Assembly (NCBI RefSeq): GCF_004295585.1
Contig: NZ_AP019400.1
Location: 1,331,501 to 1,395,500 of the forward strand
Length of the DNA stretch: 64,000 nt
Direction: 5' to 3'
Origin: Cohnella abietis
GTDB lineage: Bacteria > Bacillota > Bacilli > Paenibacillales > Paenibacillaceae
Shown here: one piece after another, positions 8,423 through 18,200 of the stretch
Layout of the letters: every line of letters starts with the position of its first letter
Numbering within the stretch: position 1 is the first letter of the stretch
The notes under the pieces: generated by a model
What the model saw: only the letters and a program-made list of their open reading frames with translations
What the model was told of the DNA's origin: nothing
The model's database searches: none
Program-made: the position numbers and the translations under genes

Positions 8423-10516
8423 ATGCGAACCTTTCATTCTTTATCGAGAAAAAATGTTACGATTGCGTGCATCCTCATTGCGGCTCTGCTTCTTACCCCA
8501 TTCACATTGTCCCCGTCTATTGCATCTGCAGCATCGGCATTTAATCAAATTGCAGTGTCGAGTTACAGCAGCCAGTCTGGTATCCAGCTCGAGGCTTCCA
8601 GTGAAGGCGGACAAAATGTTGGATTCATTGATAATGGCGATTATATCGCTTTTACTAACATGGACTTCGGTAGCGGAGCTAATTCCTTTCAAGCTCGTGT
8701 CGCAAGCAATGCAAGCGGCGGTAATATTGAAATTAGGCTGGACAGCTTAACAGGTACACTCGTAGGAACCTGCGCCGTACCCGGAACGGGCGGCTGGCAG
8801 AACTGGACAACACAAACGTGCAGTCTAAGTGGTAGCGCGAGCGGCGTGCATACGTTGTATTTGAAATTCACAGGAGGAAGCGGAAATCTCTTTAATATTC
8901 TATGGTTTAAATTTGCTGGCGGTCTATCAGCCTTCAACCAGATTGAAGCGGCCACATACAGCAGTCAATCCGGTATTCAAACAGAAGCCTCTAGTGAAGG
9001 TGGGCAAAATGTCGGTTGGATTGATAGCGGTGATTATCTTGCTTTCTATAGTGTTGATTTTGCTGGGGGAGCGAACTCCCTGCAAGCACGGGTTGCCAGC
9101 AATACGACTGGCGGCAACATTGAAGTAAGGCTGGACAGCTTGAGTGGCACTCTTGCTGGAACCTGTACCGTGCCCGGAACGGGCGGCTGGCAAAATTGGA
9201 CGACCATAACGTGCGCTGTTGCCAACGTGACGGGGGTTCATAATCTTTATCTGAAGTTCACTGGAGGGGCAGGTAACTTATTTAATATTAAATGGTTTAA
9301 GTTCAGCAATACGACTCCAGTTACCGGAGGTGATGTCGTTGGTAAGCTGTTCGCAGGATATCAAGGCTGGTTTAGCGCTGCCGGTGATGGCTCACCGAAT
9401 GGAAGCTGGATCCACTGGTCCAAGAACAGCAATGCACCGACCGCTAATTCGAATGTGAATTTCGAGCTATATCCGGACATTAGGGAGTATTCGAAGCTGT
9501 ATCAGACGAATCTTGCGAACTTCGGTAATGGAACCCAAGCTAAGCTATTTTCCTCATATGATCAAGAAACGGTCAACAAGCACTTTGAATGGATGCAGAC
9601 TTATAATATCAGCGGAGCAGCCCTGCAGAGGTTTGGAGCCGATGAAAGTGATACTCCGAACAATTGGAAGACGAACAGAGATAACGTTGCAGTAAAGGTT
9701 AAGAACGCCGCAGAAGCCTACAATCGCAAGTTCTATGTTATGTATGATATTACAGATATGAATGCGAGCAATTGGGCAAAAGCGGTTAAGCACGATTGGA
9801 CGACGAATGTTGTGAACAATATGAAGTTAACGAGTTCTTCCGCTTATGCCAAGCAGAACGGGAAAACGGTCGTTTGCATTTGGGGTATCGGCTTTACCGA
9901 TCGTCCTGGCACAGCTGCCGAGCATGCTGATTTAATCAATTGGTTCAAAAACCAAGGCGTGTACGTGATCGGTGGTGTTCCGACTTATTGGAGAACAGGC
10001 AACAATGATTCCAAGGCGGGCTTTATGAGCGTATATGAGTCGCTTGATATGCTTTCGCCGTGGTTCGTTGGACGCTTCGGACGCAACGGCCTCAGCGATG
10101 TGGACGCGTATAAGACAAACCAATATGGGCCGGATTTTACGTATACTCAGCTTCGTAACATTGCTTACCAGCCGGTTATCTGGCCGGGCTCTGCATGGTC
10201 GAATATGACGGGTGGACCACGGAATGAGAACCCGCGTCTTCATGGGGATTTCATGTGGAGACAGGCATACAACATGAAAGATCTAGGAATTAACACGGGA
10301 TATGTAGCTATGTTCGACGAGTATGATGAGGGTACAGCTATTGCGAAAATTGCCGAGAATAGCTCGATGATCCCGACTAATCAATACTTTCTAACCTTGG
10401 ATGCAGATGGTGTTTCCTTATCATCTGATTTCTATCTTCGGTTGGCAGGGGACATTAACAGACTGTTTAACGGACAAATTCCGTTGACGGTTAATCATCC
10501 TACGAGCCATCAGTAG
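8423..10516 (+). CDS. Secreted GH71/99-like glycosidase with two CBM6 modules
   Basis: A 697-residue secreted enzyme. A signal peptide with a basic start and hydrophobic core ends at SIASAA (about residue 37). Two CBM6 modules (about 40-160 and 165-290) are close copies of each other, both carrying YSSQSGIQ, EASSEGGQNVG, the D-x-GDY strand and GTGGWQNWTT. The catalytic region (about 300-697) begins VVGKLFAGYQGWF and carries MFDEYDEGTA near the end, as in glycosidase 71/99-like proteins of glycan-utilising bacteria. GH99 members cut alpha-mannans internally, which would suit the adjacent alpha-mannosidase, but the exact linkage is not shown. ATG 8423 is preferred over 8378 because GAGGAGGG lies 9 bases upstream and the signal peptide starts there. 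Confidence 0.8.
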   Translation: MRTFHSLSRKNVTIACILIAALLLTPFTLSPSIASAASAFNQIAVSSYSSQSGIQLEASSEGGQNVGFIDNGDYIAFTNMDFGSGANSFQARVASNASGGNIEIRLDSLTGTLVGTCAVPGTGGWQNWTTQTCSLSGSASGVHTLYLKFTGGSGNLFNILWFKFAGGLSAFNQIEAATYSSQSGIQTEASSEGGQNVGWIDSGDYLAFYSVDFAGGANSLQARVASNTTGGNIEVRLDSLSGTLAGTCTVPGTGGWQNWTTITCAVANVTGVHNLYLKFTGGAGNLFNIKWFKFSNTTPVTGGDVVGKLFAGYQGWFSAAGDGSPNGSWIHWSKNSNAPTANSNVNFELYPDIREYSKLYQTNLANFGNGTQAKLFSSYDQETVNKHFEWMQTYNISGAALQRFGADESDTPNNWKTNRDNVAVKVKNAAEAYNRKFYVMYDITDMNASNWAKAVKHDWTTNVVNNMKLTSSSAYAKQNGKTVVCIWGIGFTDRPGTAAEHADLINWFKNQGVYVIGGVPTYWRTGNNDSKAGFMSVYESLDMLSPWFVGRFGRNGLSDVDAYKTNQYGPDFTYTQLRNIAYQPVIWPGSAWSNMTGGPRNENPRLHGDFMWRQAYNMKDLGINTGYVAMFDEYDEGTAIAKIAENSSMIPTNQYFLTLDADGVSLSSDFYLRLAGDINRLFNGQIPLTVNHPTSHQ

Positions 10517-10528
10517 AACGTAAGGAAG

Positions 10529-10572
10529 CGGCTCTCTGGTCAGTTCATTGACCCGGGAGCCGTTTTTTCTTG
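10529..10572 (+). terminator. Rho-independent terminator after the GH71/99-like gene
   Basis: cggctctctggtca (from 10529) pairs, with G-U pairs, with tgacccgggagccg, which ends at 10562. A run of six T follows. Confidence 0.8.
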
Positions 10573-10681
10573 TTAAGAATAAAAAAGGATAGCAATATAC
10601 CGGAAAGTTTAAAAACACCTCATGTTGAAGTTCTGGTAGAAATTATAAGATAACCTAGAAAATCGAAAATAAAGTCAGAGG

Positions 10682-10794
10682 GCATGAATAAATGAAAGCA
10701 CTTACAAATAAGTGGTCGGTAAGGAGGTGGTAGGCTAGACCTCGGGAAAATTTTCGTCTCGAGGTAGCGGGCGGTACCGCAACCTAGTTCATGC
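10682..10794 (+). ncRNA. Candidate structured leader RNA upstream of the NPATG surface protein gene
   Basis: A closing stem gcatgaa (10682-10688) with ttcatgc (10788-10794) brackets three internal hairpins. These are cactta/taagtg (10699-10714), acctcg/cgaggt (10739-10744 with 10760-10765), and aggtagcgg with ccgcaacct (10762-10770 with 10777-10785, one mismatch); the last two overlap slightly, so they may be alternatives. The whole lies about 70-180 bases before the ATG. The last hairpin recalls one arm of the c-di-GMP-I riboswitch and, less well, the T-box core, but the other conserved parts of both are missing. I cannot assign a class. No T-tailed terminator is seen, so any control would be on translation or RNA stability. 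Confidence 0.4.
10693..10706. promoter_or_regulatory. Weak cre-like site
   Basis: TGAAAGCACTTACA matches the ideal cre at 12 of 14 positions but lacks the central CG. It overlaps the first hairpin of the candidate leader RNA, so one of the two readings may be wrong. Confidence 0.25.
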
Positions 10795-10862
10795 AAGGGG
10801 CGAAAGCTCGAAAATGCAATTCGAAATGGTCATTCGTACTTAAACTAAAAGGAGTGTAGAAA

Positions 10863-11474
10863 ATGAAAAAATCTATGTTGGTTCTATCAATGGCATTGGT
10901 ATTATTCTTATGCAGCTCAGCGTTAGCGTTTGCGGCTATTAACCCTTACGGTAAAATTGCGCCAGCGGACAATTCGGAGCTTAACAGTGATTCGGGTAAA
11001 TTCTCCGATGGTAAGGGTCCACGTGTTGAGGAAAATGAGAACAAAAACCTGGGATACATTATCGCAGGAAACTACGCGAAATTCAGCGGCGTAGATTTCG
11101 GTGCTGACGGAGCAGCGAAGGTTAAGATTGAACTCGCGACCCCGAATGCAGGAGGCTCGGTTGCTTTCTTAGTAGACGATCCTAAGGGTACACCTTTTGC
11201 TACTGTTAAATATGATCCTACAGGAGACTGGCAGAAGTATCAGTGGTTTGAAGCTCCAGTAACAGGACTAACAGGTGCACACGATCTTTACGTTGTATTC
11301 ATTGAAGGCGACATTAACGTTCGTGCCGTTCAATTCGAAGCAGCTGGTGGCGGCGGAGCGGCTGCTGCTAATCCGGCGACAGGTGATAACGGCGTTATGC
11401 TTTATGTGATGCTAGCAGCCGGTGCTGCTGCAGCAATGTTCCTGTCCAGGAAGACATTCGCGAAGCAGCAATAA
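10863..11474 (+). CDS. Small surface CBM6-like protein with NPATG sortase signal
   Basis: A 203-residue secreted protein. A signal peptide ends near ALAFAA (residue 25). One CBM6-like beta-sandwich follows (about 28-158), with NLGYIIAGNYAKF and GDWQKY strands like the modules of the neighbouring enzymes. The C terminus is a complete wall-sorting signal: a Gly/Ala linker, NPATG at 170-174, a hydrophobic segment and a basic tail SRKTFAKQQ. N-P-x-T-G/N motifs are typical substrates of class B sortases, and such a sortase is encoded 106 bases downstream. It has no catalytic domain, so it probably binds glycan at the cell surface. AAAAGGAG lies 6-8 bases before the ATG. Confidence 0.8.
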   Translation: MKKSMLVLSMALVLFLCSSALAFAAINPYGKIAPADNSELNSDSGKFSDGKGPRVEENENKNLGYIIAGNYAKFSGVDFGADGAAKVKIELATPNAGGSVAFLVDDPKGTPFATVKYDPTGDWQKYQWFEAPVTGLTGAHDLYVVFIEGDINVRAVQFEAAGGGGAAAANPATGDNGVMLYVMLAAGAAAAMFLSRKTFAKQQ

Positions 11475-11515
11475 ACGGTTCAATCCTGCTAACTGCATAT
11501 TATTCGATGACAAGC

Positions 11516-11558
11516 GGAAGTCCCGAAGCCATGATGATGGCGGAGGGACTTCCCTTTG
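11516..11558 (+). terminator. Hairpin between the surface protein gene and its sortase
   Basis: ggaagtccc (11516-11524) pairs with gggacttcc (11545-11553), then CTTT. It probably ends some transcripts, giving more surface protein than sortase. Confidence 0.6.
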
Positions 11559-11580
11559 TAGACGAAAAGGTGAGGTCTCA

Positions 11581-12390
11581 ATGAGGACAATATACGATAG
11601 GTGGATAAGAAAGAGTGTGTTTGCAGTTGGGGCAATTGTGCTTCTATTTTCCATGGTTAAGGTAGGAGCTTACTTACAGGACGGTTATAAGAATCGTAAA
11701 ACCTATGCGGAAATTAGGAATGTTTACTACGAGCCTGTTAGGGTACAACAGCTTTCTTCACTACCTAAGCCGTCTGAGCCAATAGCTCAACCTCAACCCT
11801 CAACTGCACCCCTAGAGAAGAAATTCAATGTCAGGTTCACGGACTTAGTAAAGAGGAATGAGGATATCGTAGGCTGGATTACAATCGAGGGCACGAGAAT
11901 CGATTACCCCGTTACGCAAGGGGAGGACAATGAGTTTTATTTGGAGCATGACGTTAACAAGGAAGAGAACGTGGCTGGCAGTATTTTTATGGATTATAGG
12001 AATAATGTTGGGGGATTTAATCGGAATTTTATTATTTATGGGCACGACATGAAGAACAAGACGATGTTTGCAGATTTAGTAGGCTATGAAAGCAGATGGA
12101 ATTTTGAAAATAAGGCGACTATCGAATTCGATACCATCTATGGAACCGGAAAATGGATCATTTTTTCGGCTTATACGACGGATTCTTCATTCGATTATAT
12201 AAAGACGGATTTCGCATCAGATGAGGAGTATGGTGCTTTCTTAAATGAGGTGAAGGAGAAATCTCTTCATCATTCGGACGTAGAGGTGAGCTCTAAGGAT
12301 ACCATTCTTACTTTGTCCACATGCTCCTCGGCTTTCGAGAATGCACGCTTCGTCGTTCACGCTAAGCTTATAGATCAGAATGGAGATTAG
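11581..12390 (+). CDS. Class B sortase
   Basis: A 269-residue transpeptidase anchored by one N-terminal membrane segment (about 11-29). The class B pattern is clear: DIVGWITIEGTRIDYPV, then catalytic His155 in IIYGHDMKNK, Cys248 in TLSTC, and Arg256 eight residues later in ENARFVVH. Sortases cut a sorting motif and join the protein to the cell wall. The NPATG protein immediately upstream is the evident substrate, making a dedicated pair. A longer frame reaches back to 11422 through the upstream gene, but AAGGTGAGG lies just before ATG 11581 and the membrane anchor starts there. Clostridial SrtB enzymes use similar S/N-P-x-T-G motifs, so a non-haem anchoring role is likely. Confidence 0.9.
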   Translation: MRTIYDRWIRKSVFAVGAIVLLFSMVKVGAYLQDGYKNRKTYAEIRNVYYEPVRVQQLSSLPKPSEPIAQPQPSTAPLEKKFNVRFTDLVKRNEDIVGWITIEGTRIDYPVTQGEDNEFYLEHDVNKEENVAGSIFMDYRNNVGGFNRNFIIYGHDMKNKTMFADLVGYESRWNFENKATIEFDTIYGTGKWIIFSAYTTDSSFDYIKTDFASDEEYGAFLNEVKEKSLHHSDVEVSSKDTILTLSTCSSAFENARFVVHAKLIDQNGD

Positions 12391-12500
12391 CTAGGAAAGA
12401 ACGGGAAAATTCAATATCACCTCATTAAGAATCGCGTGTCATTTCTATAGACTTGTAAGTATCTTCATTATCTATTTTCTCAGTGTAGCGAGGTGTAGCT

Positions 12501-13502
12501 TTGGCTTTCATAACCGTTGAAACATTAACAAAGCAGTTCAAGCGACAGATTAGAAGATCAGGCTCTATGGGCGCGTTTAAGGATTTCGTGGCGCCGCGGT
12601 ATGAATTAAAGGAAGCGGTAAGAGACGTTAGCTTCCAGATTAACAAGGGAGAGATCGTTGGCTACATTGGACCTAATGGAGCAGGGAAATCCACGACGAT
12701 TAAGATGATGGTTGGCATTCTGGTACCAACAGCCGGAAGGATAGAGATCGGTGGGCTGGCCCCCTATGATAACAGATTGGAAAACTCTCGAAAAATCGGT
12801 GTTGTTTTCGGGCAACGGACGCAGCTGTGGTGGGATATTCCAGTTATCGAAACCTACAAGCTCATGCAGTATATTTATAAAATTTCCAATGAGCAATATG
12901 AGCATAATATTCGTCAATTTTCTGAAATTCTAGGCATCGACGAATTTATGTACACGCCTGTCAGGCAGCTAAGCCTCGGTCAACGTATGCGTGCGGATTT
13001 ATGTGCAGCACTGCTGCATAATCCCGAAATTCTTTATCTAGACGAACCAACCATTGGCTTGGACGTTGATGTAAAGGAGCGTGTACGAGGGTTTATTAAG
13101 GAGGTGAACCGAACTCGAGAAACGACTGTCATTCTTACTACACACGACACGTCCGACCTCGACAAGCTTTGCTCAAGAGTGATGGTCATTGACCAGGGAG
13201 AGCTTATGTATGACGGTGAATTGGACTATCTCAAGCGTAACTATTCCAAATGCGACATTTTGACCATAGAAACAGAGAGTGAAATGCCTGAGCAATGGCT
13301 TCGGGAGAGATTTAATGATGCATATACACGTGAAGGACGGAAGTGTCACATTCGTATCGAGCAGGAGCAGGAAAGCTCAGCTGATTGTATTGCATGGTTC
13401 ATTCATAACAGCCGGGTTAAGGACGTGCAAATCCGTCAGACCGATATCGATGAGGTGATCCGAAACCTGTACCAAACCTTCAAGCAAGCAGAGCGGGAGT
13501 AG
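12501..13502 (+). CDS. ABC exporter ATP-binding protein (ABC-2 type)
   Basis: A 333-residue ATPase. Walker A is GYIGPNGAGKST (about residue 55), the signature LSLGQRMRADL (about 155) and Walker B ILYLDEPTIGLD (about 177), with a switch His in LTTHDTSD. The long C-terminal extension suits ATPases of drug or polymer exporters that pair with the two DUF990-type permeases encoded next. The start is TTG at 12501 with GAGGTG 5 bases upstream. It forms a tight three-gene operon (gaps of 7 and 1 bases). Substrate unknown; the position beside surface-protein genes could mean export of a cell-surface component, or simple chance. Confidence 0.9.
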   Translation: MAFITVETLTKQFKRQIRRSGSMGAFKDFVAPRYELKEAVRDVSFQINKGEIVGYIGPNGAGKSTTIKMMVGILVPTAGRIEIGGLAPYDNRLENSRKIGVVFGQRTQLWWDIPVIETYKLMQYIYKISNEQYEHNIRQFSEILGIDEFMYTPVRQLSLGQRMRADLCAALLHNPEILYLDEPTIGLDVDVKERVRGFIKEVNRTRETTVILTTHDTSDLDKLCSRVMVIDQGELMYDGELDYLKRNYSKCDILTIETESEMPEQWLRERFNDAYTREGRKCHIRIEQEQESSADCIAWFIHNSRVKDVQIRQTDIDEVIRNLYQTFKQAERE

Positions 13503-13509
13503 TGATGTT

Positions 13510-14310
13510 ATGAGGCTCTATCGTGAAGTGATTGTTAGATCGTTCCAAAGCCATGCGGCCTATCGAATGGAAGTGTTCACCAAGATCATATCCTGCTTGT
13601 TCGCAATACTAATCCAAACCGCGATATGGCGAGCGTTGTACGAGAGAGAAAGCGAGCATATGACCCCTCTAGGAGGCATCTCCATGCAGGAAATGCTTAC
13701 TTACTCTATACTCAGCGCTTGCGTATATCTTCTGATTGGTAATTCTATGATTGACAGGCTAGGCTCCAAAATCCAATCCGGTGAGATTGCTATGGATTTG
13801 ATTAAACCTATTCCTCTGACTCGATATATGTTCGCGGAATCCGGGGGGCAGACGTTGTTTCGCATGGTGTTTGAGATGATCCCCATTCTTGTCTTTGGAA
13901 TGGTGCTTTATGGTTTTGTTTTGCCGTCTGTAGCTAATTTCGCCATGTTTATCCTGTGTCTGTTCAACGGAATAATCATCTATTATCTGATGTCTTTTAT
14001 ATGCGGGCTCTTCGCGTTCTGGTACTTGATTTCATGGCATACCCAATCTATTTTCCAAATTGTCATGGCTTTGTGCTCCGGTTCGTTGCTGCCTCTTTGG
14101 TTTTTCCCAGAATCGTTCTCTAAGGTTGTAAGCCTGCTTCCTTTCCAGCTCGTGTTCTATGGACCAATCTCTGTATTCCTGGGCAAACGAACGCTGGAGG
14201 AAGAACTGACCATTGTGGGGATGCAGCTGCTGTGGATTGGGATTCTGAGCCTGATTCTGAAAATGGTATGGGTGAAAGCATTGAGGAAGCTCGTTATACA
14301 AGGAGGCTGA
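13510..14310 (+). CDS. ABC-2 family permease (first subunit)
   Basis: A 266-residue integral membrane protein with six predicted hydrophobic segments, beginning with a short cytoplasmic lead and YRMEVFTKIISCLFAILIQTAIW. The size, topology and the repeated neighbour pattern (ATPase, then two permeases of similar length) fit the ABC2_membrane_6 (DUF990) group of exporters. The ATG follows the ATPase stop by 7 bases, so the genes are cotranscribed. It would dimerise with the next gene's product to form the channel. Confidence 0.8.
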   Translation: MRLYREVIVRSFQSHAAYRMEVFTKIISCLFAILIQTAIWRALYERESEHMTPLGGISMQEMLTYSILSACVYLLIGNSMIDRLGSKIQSGEIAMDLIKPIPLTRYMFAESGGQTLFRMVFEMIPILVFGMVLYGFVLPSVANFAMFILCLFNGIIIYYLMSFICGLFAFWYLISWHTQSIFQIVMALCSGSLLPLWFFPESFSKVVSLLPFQLVFYGPISVFLGKRTLEEELTIVGMQLLWIGILSLILKMVWVKALRKLVIQGG

Positions 14311-14311
14311 C

Positions 14312-15118
14312 ATGCACGGAATCAGATTGTATACGCGATTTATAATCGTTTATTTGAAAACAAAGATAGAGTACGACCACTTCTTTGTGGTAATGGATTT
14401 TGTGCTGAACACCATATCCCCCATTATGAATGTAGCCTTGCTCTGGCTAATGCTACACCGCTTCAATAACATAGCCGGCTGGAGCTTCGATCAGCTGTTA
14501 TTTCTGTATAGTCTCAGTCATCTTGCGTATATGATATGCGCCATGTTTATATGGAATCCGACGAGGGAGCTACAGGAGCTCGTGCGTACGGGTGGGTTTG
14601 ATAGCTATTTAACCCGGCCGATTCATCCGATTACTTACCTCATCATGCGCCAGTTTTCTCACGGTCACTTTTTTGGCTTATTTATTTCCTTTTGCATGTT
14701 ATTTTACAGTGTTAGGCAGTTGGATTTACCAGTTACTGTGTGGAGCGTCCTGAGCCTGATTTCCCTTGTCATAGGTGGGGCGTTAATCTATGGTGCGTTT
14801 ATGCTCGCATGCGGGAGCTTGTCCTTCTGGTTTATTAAGACGGAATCGATTTACAATCTCGTTGTTTACGATCTTAGATCAATTACTCAGTATCCCTTGT
14901 CTCTCTATAGTAAGGCGATAAAAGCTATTTTATTATTCGTAGTTCCTTATGGCTTCGTTAACTATATACCAGCTAAGGGGGTACTGTTTCCGGAAAAAAC
15001 GGTATGGCCTGCAGAGCTACAGTTGCTTATGACGCCGCTGCTTGGAGTAGTCTTGTTTTCAGCAGCGCTTCTGTTTTTCAAATTTGGGATGAGAAGGTAC
15101 CAGAGCACGGGAAGTTAG
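14312..15118 (+). CDS. ABC-2 family permease (second subunit)
   Basis: A 268-residue membrane protein of the same family as its upstream neighbour. It shows FIWNPTRELQELVRTGGFDSYLTRPIHP, a cytoplasmic loop typical of DUF990 permeases; the upstream subunit has the matching GEIAMDLIKPIPLT. AGGAGG overlaps the preceding stop codon and sits 5 bases before this ATG, so translation is coupled. Together with the ATPase at 12501 and the permease at 13510 it makes a complete exporter. Substrate unknown. Confidence 0.8.
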   Translation: MHGIRLYTRFIIVYLKTKIEYDHFFVVMDFVLNTISPIMNVALLWLMLHRFNNIAGWSFDQLLFLYSLSHLAYMICAMFIWNPTRELQELVRTGGFDSYLTRPIHPITYLIMRQFSHGHFFGLFISFCMLFYSVRQLDLPVTVWSVLSLISLVIGGALIYGAFMLACGSLSFWFIKTESIYNLVVYDLRSITQYPLSLYSKAIKAILLFVVPYGFVNYIPAKGVLFPEKTVWPAELQLLMTPLLGVVLFSAALLFFKFGMRRYQSTGS

Positions 15119-15189
15119 GCCTAAGGTAATCTGGAAAGGAGAGGATATAGCAGTTAAATGAAGCAGGGCACAATTGTAATGGATGTTCA

Positions 15190-15203
15190 TGAAAGCGCTA
15201 TCG
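15190..15203. promoter_or_regulatory. cre-like catabolite control site before the GH95-like gene
   Basis: TGAAAGCGCTATCG matches the optimal cre TGAAAGCGCTTTCA except for two bases on the right arm and keeps the central CG. It lies about 30 bases before the start codon, where CcpA binding would block transcription. Confidence 0.5.
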
Positions 15204-15231
15204 TAATTATCTATTATTCAAGGAGGAGTAT

Positions 15232-18200
15232 ATGATGAAGAAGACTACGCTTGGCAGAATGCTAAAGATTATCGGTGTAACTATGTTCGCTCTTAGCAGC
15301 TTGAGTATTTCGAATTCGATGATTGGCGTTGTAAGTGCTAGTCCAACAAGTCATTCTTATAACACAAGTACAGGAACATTAAATGTGGATTACGCGAATT
15401 ACCTTTCCAAGCACGATATTGTGTTCAACTCTCCCGTTACCGTGCCTAAGAGTGGACTAACCGTAGGTAATGGGCGGGTTGGCGCTATGGTCTGGAATAC
15501 CTCTGGAGGGCTAACGATGCAGGTGTCGGGAGTCGACGCCTCGCAAGAAGGCTTCGCTTCTCAGGGCTTAGTTAATCTCTACACCAACCCTGGATTAGAT
15601 ACAAGCTATTCCTCTTATCAGCAAAGGCTATCCCTATACGATGGCTTGGTTACAACCAAGTACGACTCGAATCGCACAGTTACGATTATGGGGTCTCCTA
15701 ACTCAGAGGTCATCGGCATCCATGTGGAGGATTCTCGCTCCGGCGTAGCTAATGTTTCGCTGGATTTAAGCCTTTGGGACGTAAGTACGTTCAGTGGCGG
15801 AGATGTACCAGACATTAATACTTGGCGTAACGTCTCGACCTTCGCGGATCCCACTGTCGTTGGCTTGAGCCGTGGGCAGACCGATGCGAACAATTTTGGC
15901 TACACGCTTGCTGCAACCGTCGAAGGGGCAAGCTTCACGACTCAGACCGTCGATTCGAAGAAAGTTAGATTGAACATTACGCCTTCTTCCAGCTACACGA
16001 TCTGGATCGCTTCTGCTAGCAGGCTCAATGCTCCTAGCAACAACTCGGTCAATCAGGCTAAGACGGTTTTGAATGGGGTCAAGACCACCGGATATACATC
16101 AACACTTGCAGCATATAAGAGCTGGTGGCATGACTTCTGGGGAAAATCGTTTGTTCAATATTCTAATACTAATGGTGATGCCGACTATCTAGAAAACTTC
16201 TACTATTTGAGCACCTACATGATAGCAGCAGGAAGTTACGGTAACTATCCGTTTCATTTTATTAACGGCGTATTCAGTGCAGTGAACGATAATGACAGCG
16301 GCAAATGGAGCAACGCCTACTGGTACTGGAACCAAAGGGATGTTTATCATTCGTTCCTAGCTTCCAACCATCCAGAAATGGTGAATACCTTTAATAACCT
16401 TTACAGCCGTAATTTTGCCGCCTTAAAAGCCTACACGATGACGAGGTACGGCATAGATGGCATTTGGGTGCCGGAGACGATGGGCTGGGATGGCAATGCG
16501 AGAGGTACAATCTATAGCGATTATACGAAGGATACTCTCTCCACAGCAGCAGAGGCAGCGCTTAATATGTATTCGCAGTACAAATACACTAACGATTCTA
16601 ACTATTTAAGCAATACGGCATATCCTTTTATGAAGGAAGCTACTAAGTTCTATGCAGGGAAGCTTTCTTATAACAGCAGCACCGGAAAATATTATATGGC
16701 TTCTTCCAACGTACACGAGCAGCATTGGGGCGTTCAGAACGCGATAACAGATCTAGCAGCGGTAAGAGCCTTGTTTCCAGTTGCGATTAAAACAAGTCAG
16801 GATCTCGGGCTTGACGCAACCTTGCGCACCCAGTGGCAGAACATCTTAAACAACCTGGTTGCTTATCCGATTGATCCAAGTAACTCCGCCAAATATTTCC
16901 CACACACTCCACCGTTGTCCCAGAATCGCAATAATGAGAACGTTGTGCTTGAGCTGGCGTGGCCTTATAGTGTAAGCGGGATTGGGGCAGCGGATCAACA
17001 GATGCTCATTAACAATTACAATAGCCGGCCATACCCATATGGCTCGAACAATGTGTGGGATCCTGCTCCGATTCAAGCAGCAAGGCTCGGCCTTGGCGAT
17101 GAAACCTTTAGTGGGATGAAAATAATGCTCCAGAAGTATCAGGATTATGCGAATGGTCGAACTACGAATACGAACGGTGAGTTTGAGTACATTGGCGTAC
17201 ACTTGATTGCAATGAATGAATCATTGCTTCAGAGCTACAACGATAAGATTCGGGTGTTCCCGGCTGCACCGAGTGATTCTACATTTAACGGGAAGTTTAC
17301 TCTTCTGGCTAGTGGAGGATTCTTGGTCAGCTCCGAGAAGGAAGCTAACGAGATTAAGTATGTAGGTGTAAAAAGCTTGTATGGGAAAAATGCGACTGTT
17401 ATTAACCCTTGGGGTACGCAGTCCGTGCAGGTGAGAAGAGTATCAGATAACGCGATTATCCTAACCTCGTCGGCTGGTGAGCTTAATTTCGCGACTGGAG
17501 CTAATCAAGCCTATGTCGTGGAAAGAACAGTTAAGCCTCTTGGAAATTACACCTATCAGGCTTTGACTGGAACAGTTAACAATACACTAAGATCAGCTAC
17601 CTTGAATGGAGTGGTGAAGACACTTGGATCAGCCGCCGCTTATTCGGGAGCTATGCCAACCTTCTATACGAATAGCAATTACGGTGGGACGGGGGTATCC
17701 TTGCCGCCAGGCAGCTATAGCATCGCACAGATGGTAGCGGCGGGAATTCCTAACGATGATATATCCTCAATAAGGGTGCCTGCTGGTATTACTGTTGTGG
17801 CTTATGGAGATGGTGCTTTTGATGGGCCATCTTGGACATTTACGTCTGATCAGCCGAATTTGGTAAGCGTGGGATGCGATAACACGATCTCGTCCTTTAT
17901 TATTACGGCAAGTGGTGGCGGTGGAGGAGGAACTCCGCCTGTCGGAGGAGCACCGATCGGCTCGACAATAACCTTCAAGGCGACGGTGAACGGAAAGTTC
18001 GTCACAGCTGAGAATGCTGGTGCGAGCGCTTTGATCGCTAACCGTGCAACGGCAGGGGGCTGGGAGCAGTTTGCTGTTGAGGATGCTGGCGGGGGAACTA
18101 TTGCACTGAAAGCACAGATCAACAGCAAGTACGTCACAGCAACGAGCTCAGGGGCAGGTAACCTGATTGCCCAAGCGAGCACGATTGGGAGCTGGGAGAA

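Noticed and set aside
10762..10785. T-box-like GGGCGGTACCGCA sequence
   Set aside because: The tRNA-pairing UGGN is altered to CGGU, there is no stem I region or terminator, and the gene is not linked to amino acids.
10682..10794. c-di-GMP-I riboswitch
   Set aside because: One hairpin is similar, but the first aptamer helix with its GCAAA-type segments and GNRA loop is absent. Kept only as an unassigned structured leader.
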